The notes below the pieces were generated by a model. That model had not been told where the DNA came from. It saw only the letters and a list, made by a program, of their open reading frames with translations, and did no database searches. Of a DNA stretch of 64,000 nt, positions 42,001 through 52,200 are shown in pieces. The DNA is from Lasioglossum baleicum. Taxonomy: Eukaryota > Arthropoda > Insecta > Hymenoptera > Halictidae. The stretch is taken from contig NW_027469366.1 of the NCBI RefSeq assembly GCF_051020765.1, positions 1 through 64,000 on the forward strand, read 5' to 3'. A program made the translations under genes and the position numbers. How positions within the stretch are numbered: the first letter of the stretch is position 1; the number at the start of each line of letters is the position of its first letter.

Positions 42001-42190
42001 AACATACTCAAACTTACTGTTGTAATATTTTCGATATTTTCATAATTTCTCACTTTTATCGTGAGAAGATGTATTTGTTAAGTAATGTGACATTGGAATT
42101 AGTTTCGTGCACGTTTATGACAATATTTTGTTGAATTTGTTTTTGTTTTATATGATTGTCTGTATTGATACCAACGCATCCGGATCGAAA
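39066..42190 (+). repeat. Satellite family C, '+' orientation block 2
   Basis: About ten copies of family C lie here. The left boundary passes through a short ATATATATATAATAC stretch (39,068-39,085) and becomes clear family C at CTGCTATGATATGTTCG. Several copies are internally deleted. Near 40,363 the GTGTC landmark jumps straight to the GC-richer core. Near 39,684 and 40,765 parts of the TTAACC-to-TTTTCAATT segment are missing. Intact copies keep the ~312-bp step. The block ends inside the core at GGATCGAAATGAC, where family D begins. No gene is seen. Confidence 0.91.
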
Positions 42191-42685
42191 TGACTAAACG
42201 GAATTATTAAATGCTAATAATAAATTCAATAAATCAGCGTGTATTGGCCTGCTTTGTAACGCCCGGGTTTGTTTTTCAGCATAGTTCGATTGTGTTCTCG
42301 AGTTTGGGTTAGGTTTCCGGGTTCGGACGTGGTCCTCGAAAACACAAGTTTTGGACATGCAACAATTAAGCGAAAACAGGAAATTGATAAATCGAACTGC
42401 AAACTGAGAATAACAAGTAGATTAAATGGGCGAGTGGAATAGTCTGCCTTGTAACGGGTGTGATAGGTTTTGGGTAGGTTACGGGTATGTTCTCGTGTTT
42501 TATCTAGGTTCATGGACATACACGATGCGGAAATGAAAAATTAGTAAAAAGATGGGAAATAACTGAACAGAATTATTACGTGCCAGTTGTAAACACAATT
42601 AATACGTGTGTTGGTTGTCCTGGGTTCTAAGACCCTGATTAGGTTTTGGTTAGGTTTCGGAATATTCCTTCGTGCGACTTCGAGA
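42190..42685 (+). repeat. Satellite family D, ~180-190-bp monomer with TTAGG-like stretch
   Basis: About two and a half to three diverged copies are present. The landmark GAATTATTAAATG, or its equivalent, falls near 42201, 42392 and 42570. It is followed by an AATAAATCAGCGTGT-like block, TTGTAACG, a G-rich stretch and GGACATRCA. The G-rich stretches contain TTAGG-like words: TTAGG at 42309-42313, TAGGTTTTGGGTAGG from 42464, and TTAGG at 42639-42643 and 42650-42654. The family recurs at 46,660-46,930. The right edge is uncertain because the third copy fades into the GC-richer island. The 97-codon minus-strand frame at 42226-42519 lies inside these copies and is not called. Confidence 0.8.
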
Positions 42686-42970
42686 TGTGCGGACGTGTTT
42701 CGTGACGCTGCGCGGATTCGAGTTTCAGAGGCGAATATGTTGTGTTCCTAGTGAAGAGATGCGTGATGTGCGTGCGTGGGTGTTGCAGAGTGCTCATCAG
42801 AGCGCTGTAATTGTGGTTCACGTCGCTCTGAAAGCATAAGTGAACGATAAGTGGTGAAATCACTGTTATCTAACGCCGCACTACAACAATGTGAGCCCGT
42901 GCCTGCAGACGGCCTGGGTGATGGCCCGGAATATAGTTTAATACTAGGATAAGAAATATATTCCCCGTGG
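42685..42970. other. Unassigned GC-richer island between D and E
   Basis: About 285 bp here match none of the five satellite families by eye and are visibly richer in G and C than the surroundings. A perfect 8-bp inverted repeat, TCAGAGCG (42797-42804) with CGCTCTGA (42824-42831), encloses a 19-nt loop. Inside it, GGTTCACGTCG (42815-42825) loosely resembles a Pol III B box, which could fit a decayed tRNA-derived element. No matching A box at normal spacing was found. A minus-strand 100-codon frame (42748-43050) and a second one (42639-42863) overlap it. Both run into flanking satellite and match no family I know. It could be a decayed transposon or retroelement end, or the relic of unique sequence. 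Confidence 0.45.
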
Positions 42971-45900
42971 GCTGAAAGAAGAGGAGAATCAAATGATTTC
43001 ACGCCAAGGCGAGTAGTTTCTCTGGGGTGTGCGCGCAAATATGTTCCCATGATACGAAATCAAAGCGTGTATCGCATATTTACGTGTCATTTCAATCCCA
43101 ATGCAAACTCGCAATTCACTTGCGATAAATGATTCAGCCGTGAAACTTCAACGATTCAGAGTCATTAATACGCCTTATTATTGGTTGATCGAAAAGCAAC
43201 TTCGCCTTCCTTCCATGCGGCTTAATTGCGAAGTGCTCTGCCATGGAATACATTATTTACGTCCTCAGCTCTGAGAGAACGAAATGTCCTTCCGAGCAAC
43301 CAAATACAGTTAGTTCCTCTTCCGGGAAAAATAGAAAGTACTTTCCGCACAATCTAATACAATTAGTATCTGCATGGGAAGAAAACGAAATTACTTTCTC
43401 AGCAAAATAATATAATTTATGATTGTGTATTTGATGCAAGTGACTGAAATAAATGGGTTTGGAATGAAATTCACAGTCAGTGTAACGATCTTTAAAGTTT
43501 CTCATTCATATGCTCGCAAATATTTTCCACGGTTATGAAACCGACGTGGGCATCTCATATATACGTGACTTATGACTCCCACCGCAGACGCGCGATTCAC
43601 TTGTGAAGCACGAGTAAATTAGCTATTTCAGCGTTTTCGCGACATAATACGGGTATCAATTTCTTTGTTAGAAGAGTAATATTGTTTCCTCATTCATGCA
43701 GCTTAACCTTGAACTTGTCTGCGAAGCAACGCATTGAGTTCCGCTGTTAAGATAGAAAGAAGTTACTTTCCGAACAACTTGATACAATTGAGTAATGAAT
43801 CGGAAAATATCCAAGTTCAACTCCGAAGAATCTTATACAATGAATGATTGTATAGTTAATGCGAACGACTGAAATAAACAGATATGCACTGAACACCGCC
43901 GTTAAAGGACCGATTTTGATTGTTCATGCACTCTATGCGCGCAGATACTTTCAAATGATGCGATATCAATGTAAGTATCGCACATTTACGTGACATTCGA
44001 TTCTCACCGCAACCGTGCTTCTCGCTTGGGAATCTCGATTCATTGCGGAAATTTCAGCATTTCCTCCACAGAATACGTGTTATTATTGCATTGTTGGGTG
44101 TGAACGAATGTATTTACGTCCGGTGTTCGGAAAAGACAAAATTAATTTTCGAAAATCCAACTATAATTAGGACCACTGTTGGGGGGGGGGCGAAACTAGT
44201 AGACCTACTGCCAAATACTATCATATTCTGTATCGCAATATTACGAAACTGTATACTGAAAAGCCGATTACAATTGCTAGTGCGTATATCCCATGCAAAT
44301 TACTGACATAAACAGGGTTCAACTGAAGTTCGCTATTAAAGTAACGTCCATTGTGGCTTCTCCAACATTTGCGGGTAAATAAATTAGAATGGTGCGAAAG
44401 CAATGTGAATATCCCATATTTACGTGAATATTCATTCCCTACGGAAACGCGCGATTCACTTGAGTAGCGCGATTCCAGCGAGGATTTATTTAGCTTTTCA
44501 GAGTCAGAGTACGTGTCACAGTTGGTTTGTTCCGAAAGCAATTGCGTCCTTTTCCATGCGGCTTATTTGTGAATTTGGGTGAGAAATGATACTTGTACAT
44601 CGAACATTCGCAGTGCGATATTATTATACGAAAAACATAATAAGATGAATGAGTATGTAGTTGATGCATATGTCTGAAATAAAAGGATTTGCGGAGAAAT
44701 TCGCTGTCAACGTAACAATTTTTGTAATTTCGCAGCTTTATGCGCGCAAATAAGTTCCAATGATGCTAAATTAGCGTGATATCCGCATATTTACACGACA
44801 TTTTACCACCATTGAAACCGTGCGATTCACGCCCGCAGCACGATTGAAGTGGCCAATTTCAGGGTTCCAGCGTCAGAACTCGTGTTATTATTGCGTTGTT
44901 CGGTGTAAAATTTTGTTTTTGCTTCATGCGGCATAATTGTGAAGTTGGCGTAGAAAATATGTATTCTCCTCATCTGCCCAGAACGAACGAAATTACTTTG
45001 CGCGCCACATAATGCAATTAGGTCCTCCATAATGATAAAACGAAATTAATATTCGAAGAACCTAAAACAGTGATTAAGTGTACCTTTCATCCAAGCGACG
45101 GAAATAAAGGGATATGGACAAAAAGTTGCTGTCAAAGTGAGGAATCTTATAGTTTCCGCGCCGGATGCGTTCAATATGTTCCTATGATGCGAAATCAAGA
45201 TGTATATAACATATTTACGAGACATTTGATTCCCATGGCAAACGCGCTATCGCTTGCGAAGCACGATGCAAGCCAGAAATTTCAGTGTTTCAGCGGCAGT
45301 ATGCGTGAAATTATTGGGTTGTGCGGGAAATAATTACATTTCCTTTTATTTATGCGGCTTAATTGTGACGTTCAGTGCGAAATTACCATTACGTCCCCTG
45401 ATCGGAGAAAACAAAATTTTGTACCACACGACCCAATAGAATTTGGACTTCCGTCCGGTTAAGAAGGAAATTACTATGCGAACAAGCTAATAAAATTTGG
45501 CCCTGTATCGGAAAAGAACGGAATTACTTTCCAAGGATCATAATACAGAAATGAGTGTATATTTGATGCAAGTCACTACAATCAACGGATTTTGCAGAAA
45601 TTTTTTGGCAAGGGAACGATTTTAATAGCTTCTCTGCTCCATGCGGCAATTACGTTCCAATGTTACGAAATGAACGCGTATATCGCATTTCTAACGTGAC
45701 TCTTCAATCCCATCAAACATGACCAATCCCAGCTACATGACTCAAACCAAGAACTTCTGCGCTTCGGCGTCAGAATACGTGTTCATATTGCGCTATAAGG
45801 AAATTAATTTCGTTTCTATATTTTGAAATTGGCTGAGACAGAATGCATTTACGTCCATTCTTCGGCGAAATCGATATTGCTTTCCGATCACCCTACTACA

Positions 45901-46428
45901 ATAAGTTCCTTCGGCGGGAAAAAAACAAAATTACTTTCCCAAAAAACATAATACAACGAAGGCGTGCATATTTGATACAAAGAATGAAAGAAGTGGATTT
46001 GGATAGATATTCGCTGTTAAACTAATAACTTTTATTTTCCACCAGTGATACAAAACTTGCGCGAGGAATGTATATTAACGTGACATTTCGTTCCCCGCGC
46101 GATTTCTTTGCGAAGCACGATACATGCGAGAAGTTTCAGCGTTTCAGAATCAGAATACGTGTTATGATGTGGCTGTGCGGAAAGTAATTTCATCTTCTTT
46201 CTTCATTCGGATTAAGTGTAAAGTTGCCTGCGATAGGGTACATTCACGTCCTCCGCCAGGGAAAATTGTAATTACACTCCGGACAACCTAAAACAATCGT
46301 GTCCTGTATCGAAGATAGATGAGAATCCGTAATATCATACCGAAAGATACAATACAATGAATGGGTGTATATTTGAGGTAAACAGCGGAAGTTGTCGGAC
46401 TAGCGCAGATATTCGCCATGAAAGTTGC
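42970..46428 (+). repeat. Satellite family E, long monomer with nested ~53-bp sub-repeats
   Basis: About eight diverged units are present. The landmark GCGCGCAAATATGTTCC, or its equivalent, falls near 43031, 43512, 43937, 44371, 44742, 45167 and 45643, giving unit lengths of 481, 425, 434, 371, 425 and 476 bp. Other landmarks are CGCATATTTACGTGACATT, CCATGCGGCTTAATTGTG and CAAGTGACTGAAATAAA. Each unit holds one to three copies of a ~53-bp sub-repeat (ACGAAATTACTTTCC, then CTAATACAATTAG). They sit at 43,258-43,416 (three), 43,735-43,843 (two), 44,115-44,276 (three), 44,590-44,645 (one), 44,961-45,071 (two), 45,390-45,550 (three), 45,850-45,957 (two) and 46,244-46,358 (two). The last unit is internally shortened. 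Open frames such as 44221-44541 and 45070-45333 lie inside units and are not called. Confidence 0.88.
44181..44190. repeat. G10 homopolymer inside a family E sub-repeat
   Basis: Ten consecutive G residues interrupt a ~53-bp sub-repeat of the third family E unit, where sister copies read CTGTATCGGAAAA-like sequence. It could be a slippage expansion of a CGG stretch or an assembly artefact. A single G-run does not make a quadruplex. Confidence 0.9.
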
Positions 46429-46429
46429 G

Positions 46430-46660
46430 ATATTTACATTCATACCATGAATTACTGTGTCTATTGGCAATACTATGCTGTGGTTTCTCGCTCGCAAGTC
46501 CTGATCTGACTCTCGGTATATCAGGATAGTTGATGCTATTGAGTTTGTGGTTCGACTCTCTATCTTCCTATTCATTCACGAAATTAAGGTATCCGTCTGC
46601 TAAAATATCTAGTAATTTTTTTCTGTGAGGACTAATTTGAACTCTTTCTGCAGTGGGTCT
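46430..46660 (-). repeat. Satellite family B, partial copy, '-' orientation
   Basis: This is two thirds of one family B monomer. Landmarks are ACATTCATACCATGAATTAC, GTCTATTGGCAATACTATG, GACTCTCGGTATATCAGGATAG and CACGAAATTAAGG. It lies between family E on the left and family D on the right. An isolated single copy in the middle of other families shows how finely the satellites are interleaved here. The minus-strand frame 46288-46575 crosses the E/B boundary and is a chance frame. Confidence 0.87.
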
Positions 46661-46930
46661 CGGACATACATATGTTGGTTATGCAGAAATTTTTCGAAGA
46701 GTGCGAGTTACTACATAGAATTATTAAATGACAACAATATATGCATTAAATGGGCGGATGGATTGCCTGACTTGTACCGGATGGTTTAGGTTTGGGAAAC
46801 GGTCTGTTGAGTTCTCAGGATGGCGATAGGTGCTCGTACTCATATGTGTATGACATGCAAATATTACAAAAAAAAAAAAAAAAAACAGGATATAACCAAT
46901 CAGATTTATTAAATTCCAATCTTTCTTCAT
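46660..46930 (+). repeat. Satellite family D, second locus with A18 tract
   Basis: About one and a half copies of family D are present, recognised by GACATACATATG, GAATTATTAAATGACAAC (near 46718), TTGTACCGGATGG and TATGACATGCAAATATTAC. TTAGG occurs at 46786-46790 inside GGTTTAGGTTTGGG. A run of 18 A residues (46,868-46,885) occupies a place where sister copies have only an A-rich stretch. The next partial copy starts GATTTATTAAATTCC near 46,902. The right edge with family C lies between about 46,922 and 46,940. Confidence 0.8.
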
Positions 46931-46939
46931 TTTTTTATA

Positions 46940-47416
46940 TAGTCATCTAATTTCAAGGACGCTTTTTCAAAAAAGTACAATTTTTAAAATTAAAAATAGG
47001 TAAGTTTGTAAAAAATGGAAAACATTTTTAGAATAAATTACAGTACCTAGAAATGCATAGTAAAATAGGAAAAACGCATACACTACAATGTTAAGGTTGA
47101 AGAAATTAACAAAGACTATCCAGTTGTGCTGCTGCGATATACCGTACGCAGCTATATCTCCACCACCGACGAGTAGCTGCGTTGCGTGTGATGAACAGAG
47201 TCAAGTCAAACCAAATTTCAAGAGCACTATAGTCGGGTCGCATCGGGAGCGTAGGCAGATATACATACAATGATATAATATAAAACAAATTAAATGAAAT
47301 ACTGTCATAGACGTAAGATCAACTAATAACAGAGACACTACTTCAGAGAAATAGAATTTTTTAAATTAGAGATTGATAATTTTGAAAAAACTCGAATATA
47401 TCGTAACAGTAAATTG
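46940..47416 (-). repeat. Satellite family C, '-' orientation, one and a third copies with an insert
   Basis: Landmarks are CATCTAATTTCAAGGACGC, TACAATTTTTAAAATTAAAA, ATTACAGTACC, AAGGTTGAAGAAATTAAC, CCGTACGCAGC and GAGCGTAGGCAG. The GC-richer core is interrupted by about 65 bp (47,155-47,219) absent from other copies. The block ends at GTAACAGTAAATTG, where family B begins. The two opposing open frames at 47088-47273 and 47106-47288 are satellite plus insert and are not called. Confidence 0.87.
47155..47219. other. Short insert inside a family C core
   Basis: The usual core GCAACTACAAGACCACTCC is split here by about 65 bp beginning ATCTCCACCACCGACGAG. The nine bases ACGCAGCTA at 47146-47154, just before the insert, are matched exactly by their reverse complement TAGCTGCGT at 47174-47182 within it. 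The 19-base spacer makes a potential hairpin, which suggests a fold-back copying event during repair. The rest resembles nothing else in the window. Confidence 0.55.
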
Positions 47417-48085
47417 CACCTTAATTTCGTGTAGGAAAAAGTAGGTCGAGAGTCAAACCGTTCGCGATCGTTACCACCGTTTTTGAGTATCGCACAGCTC
47501 AGAAAATAGCTTCACCTATCGCGCGATTCTGAGTGTCACGCCAGGTGTTCCGGTATAAATATGCTATGCACTATTGACAATAGCCACCTTTATTCACGGC
47601 TTGAATATTAAAGTAGAGTGTCAGGCCGTCGAAGAACATTACTAATTGACAGAATGTTATTATTTTTACTGAATACCTTACTATTCGGGATCGTAATACG
47701 ATGTAGCTAATGCCTAGCATAGACCTCACGGAAACAAATTAGTAGACACTTCAGCAGATAATTGTACGTCTCAACAGCAAAATTGTGATACAAACTCTTC
47801 GAGATCGTGATCACCTCCTTTGAAAACCGAAAGGCAAAATCAATATCCTCAACAATCCTGTGATTCCGCAAGTCAAACCAGCTATTCCAGGAGTAATTCC
47901 GCTGCGCAGTACTAGCAATAGAAACCCCAATCTACTGCATAACAATTCAGTTACAGAGTCAAACCGTTGTAGAAAGTTACCCGTTTGCACAGAAATAAAC
48001 TTTTTACCTATGGCCTTACCTTCTGAGCACCTAGCACGCTGTAGGGACTGTCTTGCTTAGTGTTCGCGGAAACAAGTTAGTAGAC
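47417..48085 (+). repeat. Satellite family B, '+' orientation block 3
   Basis: Almost two copies of family B are present. Landmarks are CACCTTAATTTCGTG, GTCAAACCGTTCGCGATCG, GAATATTAAAGTAGAGTGTC and GAAACAAATTAGTAGACAC. The left edge joins family C at GTAAATTG with CACC. The right edge joins family C just after AGTTAGTAGACAT. Confidence 0.9.
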
Positions 48086-49262
48086 ATATATACATACATA
48101 CATTCATACATACTGTACGTACCTGATATGATATTATTGATGTTTTTCAAAATTTTCAATTTTAAGTTTAAAAATCTGCATTTCATAGGAAAAGCATCTT
48201 TGGAATTATTTGAGTGTACATGTATTGCAATATTTTCATAAACATATGGTTACTTAAATGATTGCCTGTATACGTACCTACAGTGCCCGAGTGACACGGC
48301 TGGCGCGGACTTGTAGTTGCGGACAGCAGATCAGACGGGAACTACCAGATGGTTTTTGTTAAATTCTTTAACCATGATTTTGTACGGTATGCATGTTTTC
48401 CCAGGCTCCCATTTACTGGTACATAATGTAATTTACTATACTGATATTTTCGATTTTTTTGTCATAATTTTCAATTCTTGATTTATGAAATGGTATTCCT
48501 TACTAGAACTGCCTTTGGAAATAGCTAAGTGAACGTTTATGACAATATTTTGTTAAACTTATTGTTATTTCTTTTTATTTTCTGTATACGTACCTACGCT
48601 GCCTGAGATACACGACTGGCGATGCCCGCTAGTAGGGTACGGCAGTTCGGAGTTCCACTATTGGATGATCCTCGTTAATTTCGTTTACCTCGATATTGTA
48701 TCGTATGCATTTTTTCTCAGTCTTCCAATTATTTATATATACTGAAATGTATTGATATGATACTTTCGATTTTTTTTTCCTAGTAATCAATATTTATTAT
48801 AAAAAATTGTATTTACTTGTAAAAGTGTCGTTGGAATTATTTGTGAATACGTTCATGTCAATATCATTTTAAATTACTTGATAGCTTATATGATTGTCTC
48901 TATACGTACCTACGATGCCGGAGCTGCACGACTGGCGACGTCTGGCAGCTGCGTACGGCAAATCGGAGCGACATACTGGTTGGTCTTCAATAATTTCTTT
49001 AACCTTGATTTAGATCCGTATGCATTCTTTCGCGGTTTTCTATTTATTTTTAAATACTGTAATTTGCTGTTATAACGATTTCGATTTTTTTCAAAATCAT
49101 CAGTGTGATGTTTTAGGTAATTGTATTTCTTAGTAAAAGTGTATTTGACTTTAGTTGAGTACACGCATATGGCATAGTTTCCTTAAATTTATTCGTTCCT
49201 GTATGATTGCCAGAATGCGCTCCTACGCTTCCAGAGCGACTCGACTGGAGTGGTCCTGCAGT
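48086..49262 (+). repeat. Satellite family C, '+' orientation block 3
   Basis: Just under four copies of family C are present. The left boundary is a degenerate (TACA)n-like stretch, ATATACATACATACATTCAT, which expands the TTATACATACTG part of the monomer. Landmarks are GTATACGTACCTACAGTGCC, GCGGACAGCAGATCAG and TTGGAATTATTTGTGAATACG. The block is cut in the core at GAGTGGTCCTGCAGT. The opposing frames 48878-49075 and 48910-49164 share this sequence and are not called. Confidence 0.9.
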
Positions 49263-52200
49263 GGCATTACTAATACTGTTCAACGTATTTACTCCTGGAA
49301 TACCTTGACTGATTCTCGGAATCGCAGGATAGGTGAAGCTAATTACGCAGCCGTTCGTCCCTATCAGAAGCTGGCAACGTTCTCGAGCGGCTTGATTATC
49401 GATCTTTTAATTCATGCATGAAAATAAGGTGCTCGTCATTAGAATGTATTCTAGTTCGTACTACTGAACACGGTGTTATACTCTCGAAGATGCGAGTGTG
49501 CTTCTTCGAAGGTAAGGCCATCTTTAAACTCTTTGACTTTATACCAATTGGCAATTTTCTCAAACGGCTTGACGCTATACTTTTTCATTCAAACCGTGAC
49601 TTAAGGTGTCTATTGGCAATAATGTTCAGCGGATTTACTCCCGGAATACCTGGTTCAACTTTCATAATCTCAGTTTAGATGTAGCTATTGACATAGTCGT
49701 TCGAATCTCAAAGAGTACCGCAACGTTCTTGAAATGTATGACACTCAAACTTCTAATTTATACATGGAATTAATGCGTCCGTCAGTAAAATGTATACTAA
49801 TGTCTTTCTTCGATCACGAAGATATACCCTCGATACGGTGGGTTATCTTCTCGAATGGTAAGGCATTCAGTTGAACGTTTGACTTTATAGCTATTAGTAA
49901 CGTTCTCACACGGTGTGACGCACTATTTTAACATTCACTCCGCGAATTAAGGTATCTATTCGCAATACTGTCCAGCGGATTTACTCCAGGAATACTTGGT
50001 TTGACTTTCGGATTTAGAGGACAGGTGAAGCCATTGACTTACCTGTGCTACTCTCCAAGAAGGTGGTAACCTTCTGGATGAGTTTGCCTCTCGATCTTCT
50101 GATTCATAGATGAAATTATGTTGCCAGTCACTAAAATTTATACTATTTTACTTCTCTGGCCACGAAGCTATACTCTCGAGACAGCGGGTTAGCTTTTCGG
50201 AGGGTACGGCTTTCGGTGAAAATTAGACTCTATGCCAACAGGTAACGTTGCACATATGTGTGACACTGTACTATAATACTTACACCGGAAAGTAGGGGTT
50301 TTAATGCCGATACCGTACAGCGGATTTAATCCTGCAATTCCAGTTTTAAGTCTCGTAGTCTCAGGATGGGTGAAAAATTAGACTCAGCTGTGCGAATCTC
50401 AGTGAAGGTGGTGACGTTCAGGAAAAGTTTGCCTCGCTACATTCTAATCCATTCATGAAATTAAAGTGTCCGCCACTAAAATGTATACTAATTTGTTTCG
50501 CTGGACACGCAGTTATTTTCTCGATACCGCGTTTTTGAGTCTCGGAAAGTGAGGCCTTCAGTAAAATGTTTGACACTACACCAATAAGTAACATTCTACA
50601 ACGGTTAGACTATGTACGTTTATATTTATATCGTGAACTTTGGGACGTATTGCCAATACTATACTGCGGATTTAATCTCGGAATACCTGGTAGTACCCTT
50701 GGTATCACAGGATAGATGAAGCTATTGGCTTAGCTGTGCGACTCACAAGAAAGTTGCTAACCTGCTCCAATGGTTTGACTATCGATGTTGATATTTATAC
50801 ACAAAGATCTGGTGTCCGTCCGCTGAAATGTCTACTAATTTGCTTCCGTGAACAATGAGCAAGACACTCGCTACTGCGGGTTAGGTTCGTGGATGGCAAT
50901 GTATCCAGTAAAGGTTTTACTATATACCATTTGGTAATGATCTAGAACGATTTGAATTACTGTTTTAATACTCATTCTGTGAATTAATGTGCCTCTTGCC
51001 AATACTGTTCAGTGGATTTACACCGGGAATACGCCGTTTGACGCACGGAATCACATGATAGGTGAAGCTATTGACTTAGTCGTTCGACTCTCAAGGAAGG
51101 TGGTAATGTTCTCGAAAGGTCTGACCCTCAATTTTCTAATTCATAAATGAAATTAAGTTTCCGGCGTTAAAATTAATACTAATTTTTATCTCTGATCACG
51201 AATTAATACTGTCGTGACAGCGGATTAGGGTTACGGCGGGTAAGGTCTTTGGTTTATCGTTTGACTTTATATTACCTGGTAACGTTCTCAAACGGTTTCA
51301 CACTCTACTTTAATACACAAACCCTGAATTAAGGTGTCCATTACCAATAGTGTACAGCGGATTTGCTCCTGGAGTTCCAGGCTTGAAACTTGGAATCACA
51401 GGGTGGGTGTAGCTATTGAATTAGCTGTTCGAATCTCAAAGTACGTGGAAACGTTGTCGAATGGTTTGACACTCGATCTTCTTAGTCATACATGAATTTA
51501 TGTTGCCCGGCACTAAAATTTATACTCATATGTTCTCTGTACACGAAGTTGTACTCTCGATACAGCGGGTTACTTTCTCCGAATGGAAGAGTTTCGGTAA
51601 GATGTTTAACTCTATAGCAATAGGTAACGTTCAACAACGGTTTGGCCCTCTACTTTAATATTCGTACCATAATTATCGTGTCTATTGCCAATAATGAAAA
51701 AAGTATTTATTTCTGGCGTACGTGGTTTGACTCTCGGAGACACAGGTGAGTTGTAGCAGTTGACTTAGCCATTAGATCCTGAATGAAGGTGGTAACGTCC
51801 TCGTTCGGTTTGACTCTCTATTTTGCTACACAAACACGAAAATAACGTGGCCCTCTGCTAAAGTTTCTCTTAATTTACGTCTGTTAATATTAAGCAAGGC
51901 ATGCGTTAGAGCGGGTCAGGTTCTCCTAGGGTTGGGTATTCGGTAAAAGAAATGACTTTATCCTAATTGGTAATTTTCTCCTACGGGTTGACTACCTACA
52001 TTAATATTCATACTGTGAATTGAGGTGTCAATTGCCAATACTATACAGCGAATTTTCTCCCTAATTATCTGATCTGATTCTCGGAACAACAGGATAGGTG
52101 GAGCTATTGACTAGCCGTTCGATTCTCAAAGAAGGTTTGTATCGTGTTCGAATGGTTTGACCCTCGATTATTGTGTTCATCCATGAAAATAATGTGTGCT

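Noticed and set aside
42306..42660. Telomere array in family D
   Set aside because: The TTAGG-like words are isolated inside a ~185-bp monomer and are not in tandem, so this is not a telomere. It is kept only as a finding about possible origin.
42797..42831. tRNA gene or intact SINE promoter in the GC-richer island
   Set aside because: The B-box-like word has three mismatches, no A box stands at a normal distance, and the inverted repeat does not make a cloverleaf.
47088..47288. Two opposing ~60-codon frames over the insert in family C
   Set aside because: They overlap on opposite strands, consist of satellite sequence plus the 65-bp insert, and have no recognisable features.
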